Assembly: GCA_934622035.1 (NCBI GenBank)
Contig: CAKTVG010000025.1
Coordinates: forward strand, 1 to 41,558
Direction: 5' to 3'
DNA: 41,558 nt
DNA from: an uncultured Oscillospiraceae bacterium
GTDB lineage: Bacteria > Bacillota > Clostridia > Oscillospirales > Oscillospiraceae
Shown here: in pieces, positions 1 to 6,626 of the stretch
How positions within the stretch are numbered: the stretch's first letter is position 1
How the letters are laid out: the number at the start of each line of letters is the position of its first letter
Program-made: the position numbers and the translations under genes
Notes under the pieces: generated by a model
The model's input: only the letters and a program-made list of their open reading frames with translations
Databases searched by the model: none
What the model was told of the DNA's origin: nothing

Positions 1-252
1 AATAATGTAGATAGCCCCTGCTAAATCACCCAATCAAACTTGTTTAAGATGATTTTGCAGAGGGCGAGTGGGAATGAGAAAAAAGTGAACATGAGGGGCT
101 GCAAAGCCTTGAAAACACTCACTTTTTGAAAATCTCATTTCCTGTTTGATAGCAAAATGATAGCAGATACCAACGCCATTTTGTTTGTTCTTATTTTGGC
201 GAGCGAATGGTTTGCAGGTTTGCTATCGCATCCAATCCTATATTGAGAGCGA
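1..252. other. Non-coding left flank of the mobile-element remnant
   Basis: No convincing gene is seen here. The stretch is more AT-rich than the rest of the window. It holds an inverted repeat of AAAAAGTGA (80-88) with TCACTTTTT (119-127). It also holds a direct repeat of TGATAGCA at 147-154 and 158-165. Short direct repeats like this occur at arm-binding sites near the ends of tyrosine-integrase elements, but no integrase is visible, so that reading is only a guess. Confidence 0.4.
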
Positions 253-299
253 AAAAGGCTCTGCTGACTTTCTGAAAAAGAAGGTCGGCAGAGCCTTTT
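253..299 (-). terminator. Terminator of the XRE regulator gene
   Basis: A 12-base perfect stem pairs AAAAGGCTCTGC (253-264) with its complement at 288-299. Further pairs, including G-T wobbles, extend it to 271/281. Read on the minus strand it begins one base past the regulator's TAA (301-303) and ends in a T run, as a rho-independent terminator does. Confidence 0.75.
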
Positions 300-300
300 G

Positions 301-831
301 TTATTCTTCGCTATGTTCTTTGAGGTCGGCAAGAAGCAGGTCCCTCAGCTCCTGCGACGGCGTGATCTTGTGCCACTGACCAGAGGTACCGTACTCAGGA
401 TAGTAATAACGCCAGCGGTCATATTCTTCTTTGGTGATCTCGCCTGCTTTCAGCTTGGCGGCGACCTCGCCCCATGCGGCAAGCATCCTGTGAAGCTCCG
501 CTGCGTCGCGTCCTTTGTGGATATGAACGCGCAGATGCACCTCATCCTCGCACTCGCAGACCTCAAGACCGTAGCGGTCTTCCAGCGTGAACAGCGTGTG
601 CATCAGCCCCACATAGGAGTCAATGTCCGGTACATCCAGCGCCTTGGGCGAAACGTCAAGCGCCTGTGCCAGCGCAGCGGTCACGTCCGCTTTGGGCGTT
701 CTGGAACCATTCTCGTACTGCGCAAGGCGGACATCTGCGGATTTCTCCGGGAAACCCAGCGCCATGCCAAGGTATTTCTGCGTCATGCCCCGCATCGTGC
801 GGAAAAAGTGGATGCGTTCACCAATCGCCAT
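301..831 (-). CDS. XRE-family helix-turn-helix transcriptional regulator
   Basis: This 176-residue protein has an N-terminal Cro/CI-type HTH at about residues 3-65, with a typical core (MTQKYLGMALG, then RLAQYENGSRTPKADV). Its C-terminal half is charged and ends in the pattern EEYDRWRYYYPEYG. Regulators of this type commonly control integrative elements in Clostridia and often repress the divergent excision or replication genes. I chose the ATG at 831 over the one at 840 because AGGAG sits directly against the upstream ATG and is well spaced (9 bases) from this one. It has its own consensus promoter and a hairpin terminator and looks intact, unlike the genes to its right. A fragment of a paralogous C-terminus lies at 1487-1585. 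Confidence 0.85.
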   Translation of the reverse strand: MAIGERIHFFRTMRGMTQKYLGMALGFPEKSADVRLAQYENGSRTPKADVTAALAQALDVSPKALDVPDIDSYVGLMHTLFTLEDRYGLEVCECEDEVHLRVHIHKGRDAAELHRMLAAWGEVAAKLKAGEITKEEYDRWRYYYPEYGTSGQWHKITPSQELRDLLLADLKEHSEE

Positions 832-867
832 AATAGCCATCTCCTGTGTCGGTTGTCTTTGATAACG

Positions 868-896
868 AGTATAGCAGATATGTTTAATTTCGTCAA
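868..896 (-). promoter_or_regulatory. Promoter of the XRE regulator gene
   Basis: On the minus strand TTGACG (891-896) is followed after exactly 17 bases by TATACT (868-873). The spacing and both boxes are near consensus for the housekeeping sigma factor. It lies 37 bases upstream of the chosen start. Confidence 0.75.
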
Positions 897-903
897 GAAA
901 AAT

Positions 904-995
904 CTAAGCAAATTTATTTAATATTTTCCTGCAAACCGGCTTGACTTAAACTTATATGTATAGTACAATAGTTGTAAACTAAGCATATTAGCTTA
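904..995. promoter_or_regulatory. Candidate operator repeats between the divergent promoters
   Basis: CTAAGCA occurs at 904-910 and again at 979-985. The second copy is part of an inverted repeat TAAGC-N6-GCTTA (980-995) that falls near the expected start of plus-strand transcription. This is a plausible place for the adjacent XRE regulator to bind and repress the rightward promoter. The assignment rests on position and symmetry only. Confidence 0.4.
941..969 (+). promoter_or_regulatory. Rightward promoter of the mobile-element genes
   Basis: TTGACT (941-946), a 17-base spacer and TACAAT (964-969) form a good housekeeping promoter reading toward the excisionase-like gene, back to back with the XRE promoter. 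It leaves a leader of about 280 bases. Confidence 0.7.
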
Positions 996-1256
996 ATTCA
1001 TAGAAATTTTACAATTAGGATAGTCAACAAATGCAGAAAAAATGTCCGTTGTAAGGTGAGAGGGGGGTGAAATCCAAAAGAGCCAAACTGAATGACCGTC
1101 CAAGGGATACTTTCTCCGGGGAAGCACGCGATGAGACGAGCGTGCCAAGGAGAAAAGAAAACGACACAGCGCCGAAAAGGGTTGCCTGCCAGAGTCCTGC
1201 GGATAGAACGGCAGAAGAAATCAACCACAAAACAGGAAAGGAAGGTATTTTTGCCT
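970..1256 (+). other. Long structured leader before the excisionase-like gene
   Basis: No convincing gene is seen here. A strong composite hairpin spans 1111-1155. Its outer stem pairs TTTCTCC (1111-1117) with GGAGAAA (1149-1155). Its inner stem pairs GCACGC (1124-1129) with GCGTGC (1140-1145) around a 10-base loop. An open frame from GTG at 1067 to 1288 exists behind a G-rich stretch, but its product has no recognisable features. The leader may carry attenuation or processing signals. Confidence 0.45.
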
Positions 1257-1520
1257 ATGGCAGGAGAAATTTTTATGCGAGTAAATGAAGTTGCGGAAGA
1301 GCTTGGCGTATCGGTTCCGTATGCGTATAAGCTCAACCGTGAGCTGAACGAAGAGCTTCGAAAGACCGGCTGCATCACCATTGCAGGCAGGATCGACCGC
1401 AAGTTCTTCCACGAGAAGTTCTACGGGACGAGAGAACCGAAGGAAAGAAGGGAATCGAATTCTTCTGTGGGCACGCTCCGAATTTATCATCGTGGCATAC
1501 TGTCCGCAGATCCTGTATAA
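1257..1520 (+). CDS. Excisionase-like small HTH protein, C-terminus probably lost
   Basis: The product starts MAGEIFMRVNEVAEEL and has an HTH of the excisionase/MerR-like type (GVSVPYAYKLNRELNEEL) followed by GCITIAGRIDRKFFHEKFYG. Proteins like this sit beside integrase genes in clostridial integrative elements and help direct excision. ATG 1257 follows GGAAAGGAAGG at a loose spacing of 11. ATG 1275, behind AGGAG with 8 bases between, is equally possible. After about residue 62 the frame runs into sequence that on the other strand encodes the XRE fragment (1487-1585), so the last 20 or so residues are probably not original. No integrase gene is left nearby. Confidence 0.6.
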   Translation: MAGEIFMRVNEVAEELGVSVPYAYKLNRELNEELRKTGCITIAGRIDRKFFHEKFYGTREPKERRESNSSVGTLRIYHRGILSADPV

Positions 1521-1585
1521 CTCCCGGTGGAAGGATAGCCGGAGGTCTCATCGTATTTCGGGTAGTTATAACGCCACTTATCGTA
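1487..1585 (-). pseudogene. C-terminal fragment of a second XRE-type regulator
   Basis: Read on the minus strand from 1585, the frame gives YDKWRYNYPKYDETSG and runs to a TGA at 1487-1489. It matches the C-terminal region of the intact regulator at 301-831 (YDRWRYYYPEYGTSG), with identity or conservative change at nearly every position. No HTH precedes it: the adjoining bases from 1585 rightward are the RepA-like remnant on the opposite strand. It is therefore a severed paralogue fragment, not a gene. I found it by translating the antisense strand of the junction. Confidence 0.75.
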
Positions 1586-2007
1586 CAACAGGACTGCTCG
1601 GCTGTGCAGACGGTTCTCTGCTCATGCAGAAGAAAAAGCGCCCAGCATTGGAGGCAACCATCGACGTGGTGGGGCGCGACCAGCAGGATCAGATTCTCTA
1701 TCTGAAAAAGGACGCCGATACGCAGATTTGGAATCTTGAAAAGGTGGAAAACGAGCTGCACAAAGAGCCGCCCGATCATATTCTGGAAGCCATTGCCGAG
1801 CTGGTGTCCGCAGAACAGCCGGTATGGACAGGTTCGCCCTCTGCGCTTGCCGATGCTGTCCATGTCGGTATTGCGGCAAACGCCCTGAGCAAGTATCTAA
1901 ATGTGAAGTCCGGCAGGCTGCTGGATGAATACCGCGTCCGCTATGAGAACTAGGTTCGACACGAAGGGCGGCGTATTACGCTGACCTTCGTAGCAGCAAA
2001 CGAATAA
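1585..2007 (+). pseudogene. RepA-like helicase, 5'-truncated and interrupted by a nonsense codon
   Basis: From 1585 the frame reads TTGLLGCADGSLLMQKKKR and then DVVGRDQQDQ, typical of the C-terminal part of RepA-family AAA ATPases of mobile elements. The Walker A and B region is missing. The frame reaches YEN, then TAG at 1951-1953, and continues in the same frame as VRHEGRRITLTFVAANE to a TAA at 2005-2007. The TAG therefore looks like a point mutation inside the old gene. Just after 2007 a neighbouring frame gives RDGCDGCNDENDTSK, a low-complexity tail like those that end such proteins, which suggests a further frameshift. The family name comes from recognising the C-terminal motifs and has not been confirmed by search. 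Confidence 0.65.
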
Positions 2008-2208
2008 GCTGCGCGACGGCTGCGACGGTTGCAACGATGAAAATGATACCTCCAAAACGACCGTCGCAATCGTTGCGACCGTTGCGGAGAAAGGCCGGCA
2101 GCACGACCTTCCACGTCCCCGTCGAAAACCCCGCAGGGTTTGAGATGGCTGTGGGCAGATGATTATGCGCAGGAGCTGTCTGCAAATAAGCTGCTGACCA
2201 CGCCAGTC

Positions 2209-2319
2209 TTTGCGGTTTGTATCCACACTGCAAACCGCAAAGCCGGCAGAGGCTTCCGCAGAAGCCGCATACCCCCTCGGAGAGCCAACGATACTTTGCA
2301 GCCGCAGGATGAAAGTATC
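2209..2319. repeat. Cluster of three consecutive inverted repeats
   Basis: Three hairpins follow each other. TTTGCGGTTTG (2209-2219) pairs with 2231-2241 over an 11-base loop. GGCTTC (2251-2256) pairs with GAAGCC (2261-2266) over CGCA. GATACTTT (2290-2297) pairs with AAAGTATC (2312-2319) over a 14-base loop. The gap 2008-2312 holds no gene that I can support. The hairpins may be remnants of a transfer or replication origin, or an RNA structure. Confidence 0.45.
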
Positions 2320-2657
2320 AAACCACCTCCGCCAGTGCACTGCGCATCACCGTAGCGCCCAAGGACGCCGCCGCGCCGGTGACGGCAGACATTCGCCGAA
2401 CCTCCATCTACAACGCCAGCACCGTCGAAACCTACACGCTCAACAGCGGGACGATTTCCGCCCGCACGGCGCTGGATGATATCATCTACACGAACTCGCA
2501 GGAAACGCACAGCATGCGGATCCGGCAGCAGGATCCGGCTACAAAGCTCTGGTCCCTGTGCGAGATTCTGTCCTTCTTTTCCGCGGGCGGCGCACGCTGC
2601 TCTGTCCGCGTCCAGTGGTGGGAATATGACGTAAGCTACGAGGCGCCGGCCGAATAG
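2313..2657 (+). pseudogene. C-terminal remnant of an unrecognised protein
   Basis: An open frame begins right after a TGA (2310-2312) and runs 114 codons to a TAG, followed at once by a strong hairpin. The translation looks like real protein (YNASTVETYTLNSG, then TALDDIIYTNSQETHSMRIR, ending VQWWEYDVSYEAPAE). There is no good ribosome site: the only candidate start, GTG 2379, lies 13 bases from a weak AAGGA. The composition is rich in Thr, Ser and aromatic residues, as in surface or phage-tail-like beta-sheet domains. I do not recognise the family. It is most likely the 3' end of a larger gene whose 5' part was deleted. Confidence 0.45.
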
Positions 2658-2659
2658 CG

Positions 2660-2699
2660 GAGAAAGCCTCTGAAATCCGAAGATTTCAGAGGCTTTCTC
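2660..2699 (+). terminator. 18-bp perfect terminator hairpin between convergent genes
   Basis: The arms 2660-2677 and 2682-2699 are perfect complements around a CGAA tetraloop. The hairpin lies 3 bases after the plus-strand stop and 7 bases before the end of the minus-strand kinase-like gene. A moderately T-rich stretch follows it only on the plus side. Confidence 0.8.
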
Positions 2700-2705
2700 A
2701 TTCCT

Positions 2706-3302
2706 TTATTTTCTGGCCGCCTGCTCGATCAGCTCGGCGCAGAGCTGCATACCAAGAACGCCGCTGTTGAGGCAGATGTCATAGTTCTTCGCCTCGCCCC
2801 AATTGCGTCCGGTGTAGTTCTTATAATACACCTTGCGCTTCTGGTCCTTCTCGGCCAAGCGCTTCTCGGGCGATTTGTCCTTTTCGCCATAGTATTCCAC
2901 AATGTGCTTCGCGCGGCTCTCCATGTCTGCGCAGATAAAGGCGTGCAGGCAATCCGTGCGTTCGCGCAGGATATAGTCCGCGCAGCGGCCGACGATGACG
3001 CAGTCGCCCTTGTCCGCCAGTTCTTCGATGATCTTCGTCTGCGCGATATAGATCTGATCGTGCATGGAGAGGTTTTCCATCGTGTGCTGCTTGGCGGTCG
3101 CCCAATAGAACAGCAGGCTGCTGCGTGCGTTAGCGTATTCGCCGTTCTCCTCGATGAATTCCTGAGAGAAGCCGCAGCGCTTCGCCACCTCTTCAACCAG
3201 CTCGCGGTCATAGAAGGCGTAGCCCAGACGTGCTGCCACGTCCTTGCCGATGGTTCTGCCGCCGCTGCCGAATTCACGGCTGATGGTGATGATTCGTTTC
3301 AT
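2706..3302 (-). CDS. Cytidylate kinase-like family protein
   Basis: This 198-residue protein starts MKRIITISREFGSGGRTIGK. The P-loop-like GSGGRTIGK right after an ISREFGSGG strand is the hallmark of the cytidylate-kinase-2 family. Members resemble nucleoside monophosphate kinases, but their substrate is mostly unproven. Further family signs are FYDRELVEEVAKRCG, VIVGRCADYIL and RKVYYKNYTGRNWGEAKNYD. The frame stays open upstream, but ATG 3302 matches the family N-terminus and lies behind a purine-rich AAGGGGG sequence. It follows the desulfidase gene by 22 bases and is probably co-transcribed. Canonical CMP kinase (cmk) is longer and different, so I give no symbol. Confidence 0.85.
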   Translation of the reverse strand: MKRIITISREFGSGGRTIGKDVAARLGYAFYDRELVEEVAKRCGFSQEFIEENGEYANARSSLLFYWATAKQHTMENLSMHDQIYIAQTKIIEELADKGDCVIVGRCADYILRERTDCLHAFICADMESRAKHIVEYYGEKDKSPEKRLAEKDQKRKVYYKNYTGRNWGEAKNYDICLNSGVLGMQLCAELIEQAARK

Positions 3303-3324
3303 AGTAAAACCCCCTTGAAGATGC

Positions 3325-4599
3325 TCAGTCCTCGGACATGATGCGCAAAATGGTATGATCCGTCTGCCGCATGCCCTGCTGGGCGAGGCGGCCGACATTG
3401 GCAATGGTATCCTCCACGCTGCACCCGACGATGCCCTCGCCGTGGTGGAACTCACGATGGTGCAGATACATGCGGTACCCCATGATTCCGGCGTCCACCG
3501 CAGCGGCGATCTTTGCCGCGCAGGAGGGCTTTGCCCCGTCGCAGATGGTGCCGGAGAGAATCGCAACGGCGTTGACAACCGTGTGCGCCACGGCGGAGAG
3601 CCCGCCGCCGAGCAGATAGCAGATGCCCGCGCCCGCCCCGACGCCTGCGGAAATCGCGCCGCAGTAGGCGGACAGGCGGCCGATGCCGCTCTTTTGCAGA
3701 ATGGTGACCAGATCGGACACAATCAAAGCGCGGCAGAGCTGCTCCTTCGTCGCACCGATCTGCCTTGCGTAAACGACCACCGGCATGCAGGCGGTAATGC
3801 CCTGATTGCCGGAGCCGGAGAGAATGACCACCGGCAGCTCGCAGCCGCTCATGCGCGCGTCGGAGCCCGCTGCGGCGTAGGCCTTCGCCCGCTGCTTGAG
3901 GTCGTCGCCATAGTCCTCCATCAAAATGCGGCCGATCTGTGCGCCCCACGCGCCGCGGAGGCCCTCCTCAGCAATGGCGGAGTTCAGCTCCACCTGCCGC
4001 AGAAGCACGTCCTCGACCTTTTCCAACGGCACGGTGTCTGCATATCGCAGGATGTTCTCCACGTTCAGGCAGGATTTATCCGTCATGTGCTCCTCGGCCG
4101 CATCCACGACCGGCAGCTCGCGCAGCACCTCGCCGTCTCGCTCCAGATAGACCAGATTGGTATGGTGATTCGTAATGCGGGCGCGGGCCGTGTGCCCCTC
4201 GCCGCTGGCGCGGAGGTCAATGTCCAGGCGGCAGGGCGAATCACCGCAGGTAATGTCGACCCGCGTCGTATTCAGGAATTCCTCCAGCGCCGGAAGCTTT
4301 TCCTCCGGCAGCTCTGCGATCACCTGAAGCCCCTTTGCCGGGTCGCCCGCAACCATGCCCGCCGCGATGGCGGGGCGGATGCCCTTGCGCCCGCCGGTGT
4401 TCGGCACGACGACGCTCTTGACATTCTTCAGAATGTTGCCGCTCAGAACCGCCTCCACGTGCTCCGCGCGGCAGCCCAAAAGCTTTTGCAGCGTCGCGGC
4501 ACAGTAGGCGATGGCAATCGGTTCCGTGCAGCCGGTGGCCAGCACCAGCTCCTCGTGCAGAATATCCGTATAGCTTTGCAGAATACCGGGATCAAGCAT
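3325..4599 (-). CDS. L-cysteine desulfidase / serine dehydratase-alpha-like family protein (YhaM/CyuA type)
   Basis: The 424-residue protein carries the family's TGCTEPIA motif (Cys24), a GSGNQG turn (262-267) followed by Cys271, and Cys313 in a conserved helical region. In characterised archaeal and enteric members, cysteines at matching places hold a 4Fe-4S cluster used to split L-cysteine into pyruvate, ammonia and sulfide. The product is expected in the cytoplasm. ATG 4599 follows a clear GGGAGG. A longer reading frame to 4701 would run through the promoter, so I reject it. The related annotation 'L-serine ammonia-lyase subunit alpha' cannot be fully excluded from sequence alone. Confidence 0.85.
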   Translation of the reverse strand: MLDPGILQSYTDILHEELVLATGCTEPIAIAYCAATLQKLLGCRAEHVEAVLSGNILKNVKSVVVPNTGGRKGIRPAIAAGMVAGDPAKGLQVIAELPEEKLPALEEFLNTTRVDITCGDSPCRLDIDLRASGEGHTARARITNHHTNLVYLERDGEVLRELPVVDAAEEHMTDKSCLNVENILRYADTVPLEKVEDVLLRQVELNSAIAEEGLRGAWGAQIGRILMEDYGDDLKQRAKAYAAAGSDARMSGCELPVVILSGSGNQGITACMPVVVYARQIGATKEQLCRALIVSDLVTILQKSGIGRLSAYCGAISAGVGAGAGICYLLGGGLSAVAHTVVNAVAILSGTICDGAKPSCAAKIAAAVDAGIMGYRMYLHHREFHHGEGIVGCSVEDTIANVGRLAQQGMRQTDHTILRIMSED

Positions 4600-4624
4600 C
4601 GCGAGCGCCTCCCTTTTTTTGTAT

Positions 4625-4653
4625 ATTATAGTGCATGCAGGCAGAAAAAGCAA
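4625..4653 (-). promoter_or_regulatory. Promoter of the cysteine desulfidase gene
   Basis: The minus strand reads TTGCTT (4648-4653), a 17-base spacer and a perfect TATAAT (4625-4630). It sits just past the terminator of the exporter operon and about 26 bases upstream of the start codon. Confidence 0.75.
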
Positions 4654-4660
4654 GGCAAAA

Positions 4661-4696
4661 CAAAACGAGTTCACCGAATCCGGCGAACTCGTTTTG
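4661..4696 (-). terminator. Terminator of the ABC exporter operon
   Basis: CAAAACGAGTTC (4661-4672) pairs with GAACTCGTTTTG (4685-4696), and a further CCG/CGG pairing lies in the loop. On the minus strand it follows the second exporter gene by 20 bases and ends in a T-rich tail. Confidence 0.8.
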
Positions 4697-4715
4697 CGCA
4701 AGGCAGAAATCCCGC

Positions 4716-6626
4716 TCAGGCGCCGACCTGATTGCCGGTATAAAGCTGATAATAGCGGCCCTTCTGGGCGATCAGGTCGTCGTGCGTACCGCGCTCAATG
4801 ATGCGGCCCTGCTCCAGAACCATAATGCAGTCCGCATTGCGGACCGTGGACAGGCGGTGCGCAATGACAAAGGTCGTGCGTCCATGCATCAGGCGATCCA
4901 TGCCTGCCTGTACCAGTGTCTCCGTGCGCGTATCGATGGAGGAGGTTGCCTCATCCAGAATCAGAACGGGCGGATCCGCCACAGCCGCGCGGGCGATGGT
5001 CAGAAGCTGGCGCTGTCCCTGGGAAAGATTCGCGCCGTCGCCGGTCAAAAGGGTGTCATAGCCGTTCGGCAGACGCTCGATGAAGCTGTCCGCATTGGCG
5101 AGCTTCGCCGCGGCAACGCACTCCTCATCCGTCGCGTCCAGCCGGCCATAGCGGATGTTCTCCATCACCGTGCCGGTAAACAGGTGCGTATCCTGCAAAA
5201 CCATGCCGAGAGAGCGGCGCAGGTCGGCCTTTTTGATCTTATTGATGTTGATGCCGTCATAGCGAATTTTCCCGTCGGCAATGTCGTAAAAGCGGTTGAT
5301 CAGGTTGGTGATCGTCGTCTTGCCCGCGCCGGTGGAGCCGACAAAGGCGATCTTCTGCCCCGGCGTGGCGTAAAGGTCGATGTTGTGCAGGACGGTCTTT
5401 TCCGGCGTGTAGCCGAAGTCCACGTCGTTGAAGACCACGTCGCCCGCCAGCTTGGTATAGGTGACGGTACCCTCGGCCTTGTGCGGATGCTTCCAGGCCC
5501 AGAGGCCGGTGCGCTCCGTCGTCTCCGTCAGCGTGCCGTCCGGCATCTCGCGGGCGTTGACGAGCGTGACATAGCCGTCGTCCGTCTCAGGGGACTCATC
5601 CAGCAGGCGGAACACACGCTCCGCGCCCGCCAGCGCCATGACGACGGAATTGAGCTGCTGGCTGATCTGCCCGATGGGCTGGTTGAAATTGCGGTTGAGG
5701 GTCATAAACGCCGCGAGCGTGCCGAGAGACAGGCCGGCATAGCCGTGCAGCGCCAGCGCCGCGCCCGCCACCACACACAGCACATAGCTCAAATGGCCAA
5801 GCTGGGCGTTGACCGGCATCAGAATGTTTGCAAAGGTATTTGCCTGGCAGGAGCTGACGCGCAGGTTTTCGTTCAGCTCGCGGAAACGCTCAATGGAGGC
5901 TTCCTCGTGGTTGAAGACCTTGACGACCTTCTGCCCCTGCATCATTTCCTCGATGTAGCCGTTGACCGCGCCGAGATCCTTCTGCCGCTTGACAAAATAC
6001 TTGCCGGAAAGGCCCGCCAGCTTTTTGGTCACAAAGAGCATCAGCGCGACCATGACCAGCGTCATCAGCGTCAGCGGGACGTTCAGGACGATCATACTCA
6101 CCAGCACACTGACGATGCTGATGAGGCTGGAAAAGAGGTTGGGCAGGCTCTGGCCCAAAAACTGCCGCAGCGTATCCACATCGTTCGTGTAGATGGACAT
6201 AATGTCGCCGTGGGAATGCGAATCAAAATAGCGGATGGGCAGGCTCTGCATGTGGCTGAACAGGCGGATTCGCAGATTGCGCATCGTTCCCTGCGCCACG
6301 TTCACCATCAGGCGGTTATAGGCCCAGGAGGCAAACACGCCGATCACATAAACCGCACCGATCTGAACGAGCTGCATCAGGAGCGGGTGGAAATCGGCGC
6401 TGCCGGACTCGATCATCGGGTCGATATACTCGTCATAAAGCTTCTGCAAGAACAGCGTTCCGTTGAGCTGCGCCGCCACCGTGAGCAGGATGCACACAAC
6501 GACGCCGAGCATGTGCCACTTATAGTCCTTCCACGCGATGCCGAGCGTTCTGCCGAGGACCTTTCCCATGTTTTTCGGGCGTTCGGTCGCAACGGCCTGC
6601 GGGCCGCGGGGTCCACGCTGTGCCAT
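4716..6626 (-). CDS. ABC exporter, half-transporter with the complete ATP site (subunit 2)
   Basis: The 636-residue protein has an N-terminal six-helix exporter domain (about 35-330) and a C-terminal ATPase. Walker A is GSTGAGKTT (430-438), the signature is altered to LSQGQ (534-538), and Walker B ends LILDEA with catalytic Glu559. A 50-residue insert (about 345-400) separates the two domains. Its TAATG start overlaps the stop of subunit 1 by one base, so the two are translationally coupled. The odd signature pairs with the defective Walker B of subunit 1, as in BmrCD- or TM287/288-type heterodimers. The substrate cannot be told; drug or lipid export is typical for the family. Confidence 0.9.
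   Translation of the reverse strand: MAQRGPRGPQAVATERPKNMGKVLGRTLGIAWKDYKWHMLGVVVCILLTVAAQLNGTLFLQKLYDEYIDPMIESGSADFHPLLMQLVQIGAVYVIGVFASWAYNRLMVNVAQGTMRNLRIRLFSHMQSLPIRYFDSHSHGDIMSIYTNDVDTLRQFLGQSLPNLFSSLISIVSVLVSMIVLNVPLTLMTLVMVALMLFVTKKLAGLSGKYFVKRQKDLGAVNGYIEEMMQGQKVVKVFNHEEASIERFRELNENLRVSSCQANTFANILMPVNAQLGHLSYVLCVVAGAALALHGYAGLSLGTLAAFMTLNRNFNQPIGQISQQLNSVVMALAGAERVFRLLDESPETDDGYVTLVNAREMPDGTLTETTERTGLWAWKHPHKAEGTVTYTKLAGDVVFNDVDFGYTPEKTVLHNIDLYATPGQKIAFVGSTGAGKTTITNLINRFYDIADGKIRYDGININKIKKADLRRSLGMVLQDTHLFTGTVMENIRYGRLDATDEECVAAAKLANADSFIERLPNGYDTLLTGDGANLSQGQRQLLTIARAAVADPPVLILDEATSSIDTRTETLVQAGMDRLMHGRTTFVIAHRLSTVRNADCIMVLEQGRIIERGTHDDLIAQKGRYYQLYTGNQVGA

Noticed and set aside
147..165. 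TGATAGCA direct repeat as an integrase attachment or arm site
   Set aside because: Two short copies are too little evidence, and there is no integrase gene in the window to support a named att site.
1067..1288. A 73-codon GTG-start frame in the leader of the excisionase-like gene
   Set aside because: A G-rich stretch precedes it, but the product is a charged low-information sequence, it overlaps the structured leader, and its end overlaps the real HTH gene in another frame.
1381..1584. The first 68 codons of the open frame that continues into the RepA-like remnant
   Set aside because: This part lies over the excisionase-like gene and the antisense XRE fragment and has no RepA similarity. 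The homologous part starts only at 1585.
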